64,000 bases of DNA from contig NC_072805.1 of the NCBI RefSeq assembly GCF_028583425.1, positions 13,774,001 to 13,838,000 of the forward strand, in the 5' to 3' direction. Below the pieces are notes generated by a model. The model was not told where the DNA came from, did no database searches, and saw only the letters and a list, made by a program, of their open reading frames with translations. This DNA is from Eublepharis macularius. Lineage: Eukaryota > Chordata > Lepidosauria > Squamata > Eublepharidae. Below, one piece after another: positions 34,526 through 44,100 of the stretch; position 1 is the stretch's first letter, and each line of letters begins with the position of its first letter. A program made the position numbers and the translations under genes.

Positions 34526-34904
34526 GCGTAACATCCTCTAGGTTACTATCCCCTGGATGGCTGCCTCTTTGCTGTGGTGATAAATAGATCATGGAGGGTA
34601 CCTATTTCAGTAAATGCTACCTCACAGTGGAGGCAGTCTAAGACAAACCCACAGCTGCCAGGTACTGCCTTTACTTTTTAGATGAATTCTGTGTAGCACA
34701 GTAAGAATGAGATCAAAAGGTTGGGGGGAGCGAGGGAACTTATTCACATACAAATACATGGGCGAATTGAATTAACCCATAGATTTAAAGTCACGAAGAA
34801 GAGCAAGAAGCGTTGTTCTTAAAGAGGGTCTGTCTGTATGAAATTTTATATTTAGTCCTACTCACGTGTGCCTAGGAGTAAACTCTATTCAATGCCATTT
34901 TAGT
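34526..34904. other. Intergenic, mostly unassigned
   Basis: Around 34857-34900 the words CTACTCACGTGTGCCTAGG and GAGTAAACTCTATTCAATGC resemble the small inverted-repeat element family also seen near 47470 and 52170. The rest is unassigned. Confidence 0.35.
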
Positions 34905-35040
34905 TAGGAATAATAGCCCATCTTCTGGGCACGGGCCGGGTCACTGGGCAGTCGGGGAGGGGTAGTTGTGAATTTCCTGCATTGTGCTGGGGGCTGGACT
35001 AGAAGACCCTAGAGGTCCCTCCCAACCCTATGATTCTAAT
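34905..35040 (+). mobile_element. CR1-like LINE 3' tail
   Basis: TTGTGAATTTCCTGCATTG, GGGCTGGACTAGAAGACCCT and GGTCCCTCCCAACCCTATGA followed by TTCTAAT. This is the characteristic end of amniote CR1 elements. Confidence 0.75.
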
Positions 35041-35219
35041 CCTGCATTGGACTACAAGGTCAATAGTAGCCTTTTCCGCATTGCCAAATTTTCAGACTGA
35101 ATTCTTTCCTCCCTCCTAGGAGTATTGCAGGAAGGCGAGGAAAAGGCCAAAAGGAAGCTCCTGTGCAAGCGGGTTTTAAGTTTTGTGCCGCTGTTAAGCA
35201 CTACTAAAAAAATTAAAAA

Positions 35220-36270
35220 GCGTCGCGACTGTCCCAAATGATGCGGGCAAGTCGCTGGCCCTCGCCAAGGCACGCCACGCCTTCCAGCGCTGCCAATGCA
35301 GAAGGAATGCTTCCCCCTCTGCGTCCTTGATCTCCTCCCAGAGCAGAGGCTGCGGAGCTCAAAACAGCAGCCAAACCTCCCCCGCGAAGCCTCGCTTAAT
35401 CCCTTTCGCGTTGTGGGATTGCGGGGAAGTGCGGCTCCAGAAGAGAGAGCAGGAGGGCGTGATCTCCCAAGACCTCCTTGCAGGCTTCCGGCAGGCAAAA
35501 CGCACTTTAAAAAAACATGCACGCCCTCCGTAGTAGTTGCATAATTACGGGTGATACTCCGGGCATTTGCCACGCAGCTATGAAAAGAACCGTCCCTACA
35601 AACCCAGCCTCAATGCCCAGGGACTGGCGCGGGAACACAAACCTAACGCGCCTGCGCAGACCAGAACCCCCTCCCTTGCGGACCTTGATATAGCGAGTGC
35701 GCCTGCGCAAAGAACACCCCGTGCTGATTGGCCGCGGTGTTGCGCGTGCGCAGGTCTTTCGGGGTGCTGATTGGTTGTGCCCGGTTTTGCCGCACGGCAC
35801 CGGTCACGCCGCTGTCGCGCGCCTCTTGTCGTAAAGCGCGGGCGGGAAAACTGGGAAGGGAAGGCAGAAGGTCGCGCGAGGAGTGGGGCGGGAGGGGAAG
35901 GCGGGACGGCGAGGCGCCCGCGCAGGTGGAAGCGCCCGCCCACAGCTTCGCCTCAAGCTGCGTCCGGCTCACAATAACCGCCCCGACCTGCGGGGGCGGG
36001 GTCGAGGTATGCAAATAAGATGGACGGGGCGGGCGGGGCCAAGGAATGTCTAAAGCGACCGTCGGGTCCTGAGGCATGCGCACCTCGAGGGGCGGGGCCA
36101 GGTATGCAAATGAAGGGAAGGCGGGGCTGGGGCCGATGGGCGCGGCCGCCTTTCCCGTTCGCTGTCCCGCGGGCGCAGTTAGCGCTGGTCTACCTTGCCA
36201 GGCTGTTGTCATTCTCCACCAGCCTCGAATTCTCTCTTGACTCAAACACGGTAAACTGAGGCGCGTCCTT
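35220..36270 (+). promoter_or_regulatory. CpG-rich block, probable PDPR promoter and first exon
   Basis: This is the only long CpG-dense stretch in the window and lies 1.6-2.6 kb upstream of the PDPR start codon. It holds three NRF1-like GCGC-N-TGCGC sites (about 35648-35658, 35698-35709 and 35741-35752), inverted CCAAT boxes at 35723-35732 and 35766-35775, and several GGGCGG boxes between 35885 and 36110. NRF1 sites are common in promoters of nuclear genes for mitochondrial proteins, which fits PDPR. ACACG|GTAAAC at about 36250 is a candidate donor for a non-coding first exon. The transcription start and exon limits cannot be fixed by eye. Part of 35070-35220 may be repeat-derived. Confidence 0.7.
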
Positions 36271-36594
36271 CGGCTCTCAGACCTCCCCTGATGGAGTTTG
36301 TCTTCCATATTTTCTGTCTGCTGCGTTTGCGTCCCGCGGGTTCCTCCAAGAAGCTGTGTCGGGGGGGGGGGTCTGTAGGGTTGCCAACTCCCAGGTGAGG
36401 TCTGGAGTTTTCCTGTCATGACCGATTTGTAATAACTATAAAGATCGGTTCCCCTGGGAAATACAGCCACCAGGAGGGCGGACTGACTCTGTGGCCTCAG
36501 GTTCCTGCTCAGCTCCATCCCTTCCCCAGAATTCGCTCTCCTCAGACTCTGCTTCCAAATCTCCAGGAATTCCCCAACCTGGAGTTGGCAAGTT
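36271..36594. other. PDPR 5' region downstream of the CpG block
   Basis: Contains a run of eleven G near 36361 and no recognised exon. Confidence 0.4.
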
Positions 36595-36915
36595 TAGCAG
36601 TGGTGTGTGTGTTACGTGCTGTCAAGTCGCCTCCAACCTATGGCGGCCCTATGAAGGAAAGTCCTCCAAAACGGCCTATCATTAACAGACTTGCTCAGAT
36701 CCTGCAAACTGGAGGACGTGGCTTCTTTTATTGAGTCCGGCCATCTCATTTTGGGTCTTCCTCTTTTCCTACTGCCTTCCGCTTTTCCTAGCATTATTGA
36801 CTTTTCCAGAGAAGCTTGTCTTCTCCTGATGTGACCAAAGTATGATAGCCTCAGTTTTGTCATTTAGCTTCTAGGGAGAATTCAGGCTTGATTTGATCTA
36901 GTACCTGCTTATTTG
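36595..36915 (-). mobile_element. Non-LTR retrotransposon ORF end, antisense
   Basis: On the minus strand an open frame (36863 down to 36612) reads MTKLRLSYFGHIRRRQASLE, then GSRKRGRPKMRW and IGWRRLDST, followed by the short tail GGCGACTTGACAGCACGTAA. The LRYFGH...RGRP.RW pattern is the C-terminal end of RTE/BovB- or L2-type endonuclease-RT proteins. It is a 5'-truncated copy. Confidence 0.65.
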
Positions 36916-36984
36916 TCTTTTTGGCCGCCCATGGTATCTGCAAAACTCTCCTCCAGCACCACATTTCAAATGAAGCAGTGGTAT

Positions 36985-37345
36985 ATAACAATAACAACAT
37001 TTGATTTATATACCACCTTTCAGGACCACTTAATGCCACACTCAGAGCAGTTTACAAAGTGTGTTGTTGTTATTATATGTGTTTCTTCTGTTTTATCCTT
37101 GCAACAGCCTTTTGAGATAGTGAGAAAGTGATTGGCCTGAGGTCACCCAGTTTGCTTCACAGCAGAATGGGCATAATTCTATCTGCCTCCGCTTTATCCT
37201 CGCAACATCCCTGTGAGGAAGGATCGGCTAAGAGACTATGACTGACTCAAGATCACCCAGCACACTAAGCTGTTATTCTCTCCTCCATTTTATCCCTGTG
37301 AGGCAGGTTAGCCTAAGAGAGAGTGACATGCCCAAGGTTATGGGG
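36985..37345 (-). mobile_element. tRNA-derived SINE pieces, antisense, partly duplicated
   Basis: CATTTGATTTATATACCACC, GAGGTCACCCAGTTTGC and then two more stretches with TTTATCC...GTGAGG...GATCACCCAG and CATTTTATCCCTGTGAGG. At least three overlapping SINE tails in the same orientation appear to be stacked. Confidence 0.6.
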
Positions 37346-37495
37346 TGATTGTCAAGGGTGAGGGGGCATTTGTCATTTGCGGTATCCTGGGTTCAGTCTT
37401 TTGCGGCAGCCCTCTCTCTGAATCTTGTCATCTGTCAAGATTAGCGGAAATGGAGAAAGGACATACTCTGTATAAGGTATTTCCTTACATTTACT

Positions 37496-37651
37496 CAGGA
37501 CTTTTTTTCAGGGGGAACGGAGTTCCGGCACCTCTTGAAAATACTCGGCAATAATGCTTGAAAATAATATGCTTTCAAAGAATCCCATGTGTTTCTTCCT
37601 CGTTTTCCTCTTGAGAGCTCCGCCACCTCTTTTCCCAGAAAAAAACCCCTG
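37496..37651. mobile_element. hAT-like MITE (CAGGGCTTTTTTTC family), 156 bp
   Basis: Ends CAGGACTTTTTTTCAG and CCAGAAAAAAACCCCTG. Flanked exactly by CATTTACT (37488-37495 and 37652-37659). It is the internally deleted member of the family at 40666 and 46640 and lacks their central palindrome. Confidence 0.85.
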
Positions 37652-37815
37652 CATTTACTTATTTAGAATATTTGTGTACCTGTCTTTCTCTCGAGCATCT
37701 CAAAACCCAAGATCGGTCTTTTATATGCAGAAGTAACTGGTTAGCATAATGGATGATTCCTATACTTTTCCAAAGATTGATGTTATACGATGAGGAGACC
37801 TCTTCTGTTTTCCAG

Positions 37816-37877
37816 CAGAAGCAAGTGTGGAAAATTATCAGTGTCACCTTGGGAAGAGGTGACGGACCATCCTGAAG
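37816..37877 (+). other. PDPR: PDPR 5' UTR segment of the first coding exon
   Basis: Acceptor TTCTGTTTTCCAG ends at 37815, so the exon holding the start codon probably begins here, spliced to a non-coding exon in the CpG block. Confidence 0.6.
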
Positions 37878-38104
37878 ATGTTCCTCCGACTGTTGGCTGA
37901 TGTCCGATGGCAAAGAGCCAGCCCAGGATGGAGATGCGTTCCTGGTTCCCGACGCAGCAGCACAAGTGGAGCAGAACCTCACCTGGTACCTCTTCCGACT
38001 CATGCACAGGTGGTCATCTGTGGAGGTGGAATCATGGGCACATCGGTGGCATATCACCTCTCCAAACTAGGATGGAAGGACATAGTTTTACTGGAGCAGG
38101 GCAG
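37878..38104 (+). CDS. PDPR: PDPR coding exon 1
   Basis: ATG at 37878 opens [18 protein letters not shown], an Arg-rich presequence with one acidic residue in its first 30. The FAD-binding [17 protein letters not shown] (residues about 45-61) and DIVLLEQG follow. Donor GTAAAG. The start agrees with the expected N-terminus of mammalian PDPR. Confidence 0.95.
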
Positions 38105-41100
38105 GTAAAGATGAAGTTTTTCTTTCTTTGCTGAAGCAAAAACAAAGGACTAGATAAAACTCTTTATTTATTTCATTTATACCCTGCCTGTTCCCTCAGT
38201 GGAGATCTAAAGCAGCTTACATCTTCTCTCCTGCGTTTTATTCTCACAATCATCCTGTGAGGTAGGTTAGGCTGAGAGTGTGTGACTGGGCCAAGATCAC
38301 CCAGTGAGCCTCCATGGCAGAGCAGGATTCAAACTTGGACCTCCTAAATCCTAGTCCAACTCTCAAACTACTACACCATAGTGGCTTTTGTAGAAGTTGT
38401 ATATTTATTTATGCTAGTACCCCATTTTTCTTCCATGCTGGAGCTCAAGATGGTGGACCTAGAAGGTCTCCCATTTAGGTACTGAACAGGCTCACACCCT
38501 TTGGGCCTTGTACTGTTGTAATGTCCACAACTGAACCCAATCCATCCTATAATATTTTGAGTTAAAAAAGGGTAAATATTAAAGGGGCCTAGACATTTTA
38601 AATAGGCTAGTAAGAAATTATGAACACGTATAAAACTGTTAAGCTAAAATACAAACTGCATATGTAGGATCGATATTTAGGAAACTGCATTGTGTGATCT
38701 GCCATCAGCCTCAGTGACAAAAGTGGACTATAAATTAGGTAAATAAATAAAGTTGTTGTGTGAATTGTTTTATCCATGCCTCATTAAAGCTTCCAAACCA
38801 TCCACTTCTGAGATTTATATCCCAATTCTGAACAGTTTCAAAGGCTTTAGATAATGAGACCTAAAAACAGACCTTTCTTTGAAGAACCTGTTATTTAGTA
38901 CTAGTAATTTGCATGGGTTCTCAAAGCACACAGAAACTTCTTTTAGAGTTTATTCTTTATTGAAATAAAGTCTTATCTTTTTAATTGAACAAGATACTAA
39001 AGTATAAAGGATTATTAAATGGAAACTTGTAAGTAGTGAATAAGTACATACAACAAGAATTAACTCTCTTAACAGCTCTCAAATAAATCTAAGATTGATT
39101 TAAAATCAGATCTAATATGAAATGCATTGAATTTTCAATAAGCACATGGATAAATATGTTTCTCATCTAAATCTTTTAAATGAGATTTCCTTCATCAAAA
39201 CCCTAATCTCTTACCTGGATGGCATCTTTTATAGTAATTGGCACGCACTATAAGCTAAGAAACCGAAGATCTTTCACATGTGACAATATAAACATATGAT
39301 TGGTTTTATATTTAGCCGATTCTTCAGATTTTCAATCGTGATGCAGGTGCAAGATAGACTTCATAAAACTCTAAGAATTGACACAAAAGTTAAGTAGCAG
39401 ATCATGATCTGTCCATTCTAGCAATTAAAAAAAAAATCATTCGTCTAGTACTGTCCACTACTTTTAATTGGTAGTCAAAGATAAAAGGAACATCTGTTGA
39501 CAAACTACATTAAAGTTCATGCAAAGTTCACCTAGAATGCACATGTATAACTAGAGTATATTGTGATCTAATCCATATTAAGACAAACCTAGCCTAAGCC
39601 CTTTTACTATGACGTTGAACCGTTTTACTGGTAACAGTTCTTCAGTCTGTTTTCCATTTTCTGTGGTGAAACTTTAGAGCTAGAATTCTCTTTTTCCCAT
39701 ATTCATACCATTTCCACCTCTAAATGGTCTGAAACGTTCCTTGTTTCTTTTGCTTTTTGAATTAATTTCTTTTCCTCTTTGACGTAGGTTTTCATTTGTC
39801 CCTCACTTTTCTTATGTGTCGTGTCTGATATCGTAAGCCTGTAAGCTCAGACTTTGCCTGGTTAACGTTACTTTAGGGAGCATCTAGGTGTTGCAAGAAC
39901 TTGGTAAATATTAATGATGGTGTCTGTTACTGATACCCATCAGCTGGCGTGACATAGTACTTGGAGAATGAGATTTGGGTTGGAGGGGTCTGGATTTGAA
40001 TCTGCACTCACCCCTGAAGTTCACTGGGTGACTTTGAGCTAATTACATACAATATTGACAAAACATACCGCACAAAATTGTTGTGAGCATACCATATATA
40101 CTACTACAAATTTCACCGAAGAGTGAAACATGGCTACAAAAATATATATACAAAATCTGAAGTGGTAAAGCTTCTCTAAGGCTTTGCCAGGTGCTTCTTT
40201 CTCAGTGTATTAAGTGGCTCCTGCAAACCCTGACTGCATAATCTCTGTTCTTTCTGCCACTGAATTTCTCCTTTTTTTTCTTTCTATGAGGTGGGACTTC
40301 TTCAAAGGAAGGCTGATGTTCCAGTTACAGTTATTCAGAAGTATTTTCTGTTGAAATCAAGTAGATGGATGTAAGCTTAGGGTGCTGTTTATCTTCTGTG
40401 CTGCCCTTGATTTAACGTTGTCCTTGTGTCTACATGTTCTACAAATGTTTGCTTTATGCATTTATCTTCTCAGTGCTTACGTTTGCCATTCTGAGTTAGG
40501 CATGTTGGAGCTGCTGATGCCAGTGGCCCGAAATCATGCTTAATTCTGCCTGGGTTCAGGCAACAAGTAAGAAAACTGCCATGTTTATATTTAGCCAACA
40601 AGGGAGAATTTTTAAAAAGAAATGTGCTAGGCAGGCAGCAGTAGTATATCATCATGGGTTAGAAGCAGGGCTTTTTTTCAGCAGGAATGCAGTGGAACGG
40701 AGTTCCGGAACCTCTTGAAAATGGTCACATGGCTGGTGGCCCCGCCCCCTGATCTCCAGACAGAGGGGAGTTGAGATTGCCCTCTGCACTGCGGCGCGGA
40801 GGGCAATCTAAACTCCCCTCTGTCTGGAGATCAGGGGGTGGGGCCACCAGCCATGTGACCATTTTCTCCAAGGGCAACCCACTGAGTTCCACCACCTCTT
40901 TTCCCAGGAAAAAAACTCTGGTTAGAAGACTGAAGTTCAAGTAATTAGCTAGTTCCTCGAAATTAATGTGAAATCCGGCCTCTTCCCCCTTGCTTCTTGG
41001 TCCTTGTTGTCTCATTTTGCACGCTGGGGCACAATGCTGCCGTGTCAGTAGCTGGCCTATCTGCAGAATTCCACTCCCCCTTCTATGGAACTCTTACAGG

Positions 41101-44100
41101 TACAGCAGCTCTGACTGCATCTGACAGGTGAGGGTTTTTTCCCCCTGAATCAAACTTGGGGGCATTTTTTGTACTTACAACCAAAGAGTTTAATCAGATA
41201 TTATTCTGGATGGGAGAATTTCTGGGGAAGTGATAGTTTCAAGAGGATAGCCATGTTGGTCTATGGTAGAAGAGCAAGATTTGAATCCATAGCACCTTAA
41301 AGACCAACAAGTTTTCCTGGGTATGAGCTTGTAAGAGTCAAAACTCCCTTCATCTAAATCTGATGTAAGTCGCCTTGACTTCTTTGAGGGAAGGAAGAAA
41401 GGATATAAATTAGTGTTTGAATGAGGAGGATGGGGGGAATGGTAGAGGGCTCTTAATAGGAGTGAGCAAGGTGTAGTGGCTGTTGTGGCAAACTAGGATC
41501 TGGGAGACCCAGATTCGAATCCTTGCTCTACCATGGAAGCTCATTGGCTAATCATGGGCTGATCACACTCTGTCTAGCCTACCTCACAGGGTTCAGTTAT
41601 TTGTCAACAATACATCTAGCTATTACTTCGTTTGCAAGCTACCTGGAAGGCTTTTTAAAAGTAGAACGCCAAGAAATAGATTGTTTAAAAAAATAAATAA
41701 ATGACAGCAACTGTTTATTTCCCCCCCCCTCCCCCTGCCATTCTAACTGCCTCAGAGTATGTAAAGGCTCACCCAGAGCTGGAGAACAGTAAAGAGTCCA
41801 GTAGCACCTTTAAGACTAACCAACTTTACTGTCACATAAGCTTTCAAGAACCACAGTTCTCTTCGTGGTTCTCAAAAGCTTATGCCACAATAAAGCTGGT
41901 TAGTCTTAAAGGTGCTACTGGACTCTACTATTTTGCTACTACAGACTAGCACGGCTCACTCCTCTGGATCTAGAGCTGGAGATGATTCTTGAGCAGGAGC
42001 TTTCCCTGGGTAGCAAAGAACAACGTTGCAGAGCACTTCCATTCACATGGGAGGATCTCACACTGCAGACTGTGTGTGGAAGCCTTCAGGACTGTAAAAG
42101 GGTGCAGGAAGCTCCATTAGTTCCTGCTGATTGCTTTCCTGCTGTTTAAGATTCTTTAGTGTTGCCTGTGAGTGGAATGCAAGGGCAAGTGCTTGCCATT
42201 CACTGTGCTCTAGCTACTGTGATATTCCTCCATGGTGGAAAAGTCCGTGCCCCTCTACTTTTCCTTGAGGCTTCCGAGAAGGGGTGGAGAGCAGGCCTCA
42301 TGTCAGCAGGTGGCTAAAAATATTCCCTACTGCAGAACAGCTTAGCAGAGGCTCTGGGTGCTTGGCATCTGAATTGTTTCACAGGTCCTGTGCCGGGTAT
42401 AACTGTAACAGGCATTTGCACATTTTCTATGTTTGTATCTCTTCTGACTTAAATTCCAGAGGGGTAGCTGTGTGAGTCTCTTCCAGGAAAAGCAAGCCAG
42501 GAGTCCAGTGGTACTGTAAAAGCTAAAAATTCTCAGGATGAGTCATCCTTGAAGTTACCTCCAATAGAGGTGAACCCTGACTCACAAAAATTATCCGTAA
42601 AGGCCAAGTAGATTTCCAGGGTATGAGCTTTCGAGAGTCAAGGCTTCCTTCAAAAGCTTCGACTCTCAAAAACTCATACCCTGGAAATCTTGTTGGTCTT
42701 TAAGGTGCTTCCGGACCCAAATCTTGCTCTTCTACTGTAGACCAACACGGCTACCCGCCTGAAAAAGTTATCCCAGAATTGCTTTTTTTAATTTTCAAGG
42801 TGCTGGTGCTAGACTGCTGTTTAATTTCTCTTCTGATGTCCAAGTTCTGTTTTTTACCAGAAGTCCACAGGAAGGCGAGAAGCACAACTTCTGATGGTGT
42901 AAATGCTGTTCATTTGTATAGTTCTTAAACCAAACTATTGGCAAAGAATTTAAAAAGGAAGTCCATACTTGAAAGGTTGCTATCTAAGGCTGACTGGAGG
43001 GGAAGACTGGAATTCAAGTATAATGAACTGCTGATAAATCTCTTGGCACCTTCATGAATGTAAGGATTTGAGTCCAGTGGCACCTTGGGGACTCACGAGA
43101 TTTTCGGGATATAAGCTTTCAAGAGTCAGAGTTCCCTTCTTCAGATACCATGTCTAAAGAAGGGAGGGTTGACTCTTCAGATACTCTGAAAATCTTGTTG
43201 GTCTCTTAAAGTGGCACTGGATTCAAATCCTGCTGTTCTAGTACAGACCGACATGTCTATGTACCTGAAACTATCTTCATGAAGGTAAATAATTGTTTAA
43301 TGTTGGTTCCATCTGGCCTCTTTCAGGTGATGTGTTGTTTTTCCTAGCCCTTGTCAGTTAGTGCAAATCTAAGTCCCAGATCCTGCCCTCAGGGAACAGG
43401 AGGCAAAAATGGAAGGATCCAGAGCAACATTTTGTTGTGTCTGAACCACCCACCCCTGGCTTCTCAGATGCCTTGGCTTGCTTTCGTCCCTGTAATCCTT
43501 TATAAGGCCCAATGCCATTGCGTGGCAGACTTCCTGATGGGAGCTCAGGGATATCCTGAAGGAAAGAGCATTTCCTTTCTCTGGAACACCTCCCTTGTTC
43601 TCCCCGTTGAATGTTGCTCTGGGTGTGGGAAGATGCCTTCTCTATGCACCAAAGGAGTCCTAAGGATGGGCAGGAGAAGGTGCAGCACAGAAGTGCCGTG
43701 GAAGGCCTTGTTCAGTGCGGCTTGTGGAAACCTCTCTTCACCTGCCAATTCTTGGGCACTCACATCTTGAAGCTTTTCTCTGCTTGTTTAAAAGCTGGAA
43801 GTTCTCTTTTAAAAGAATTGCAAACAAAGGATTTTCAAAAACCTGTGCCATTTTAATTCATCCCCCTTCTTACATAGTGCATGGAATTGATGTAGCTTAA
43901 ATTTGGTGTAGTGGTTAAGAGCAACCGGACTCTCATATGGAGAACTGGGTTTGATTCCCCACTCCTCCACTTGAAGCCAGCTGGGTGACCTTGAGTCAGT
44001 CACAGCTCTCTGGAGCTCTCAACCCCGCCCACCTCACAGGGTGATTGTTCTGGGGATAATCTTATTATATAAAAGAGTAAGCGTGTTCTAGACGACTCAC

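Noticed and set aside
35052..35573. 173-codon frame on the minus strand
   Set aside because: Composition-driven, Arg/Ser/Leu-rich, without homology I recognise, and at the edge of the CpG block and possible repeat sequence.
35643..36518. 291-codon open frame on the minus strand
   Set aside because: It lies in the CpG-rich promoter block, where stop codons are rare by composition. The translation is Pro/Arg/Ser-rich without domains, and overlapping frames on the other strand are equally open.
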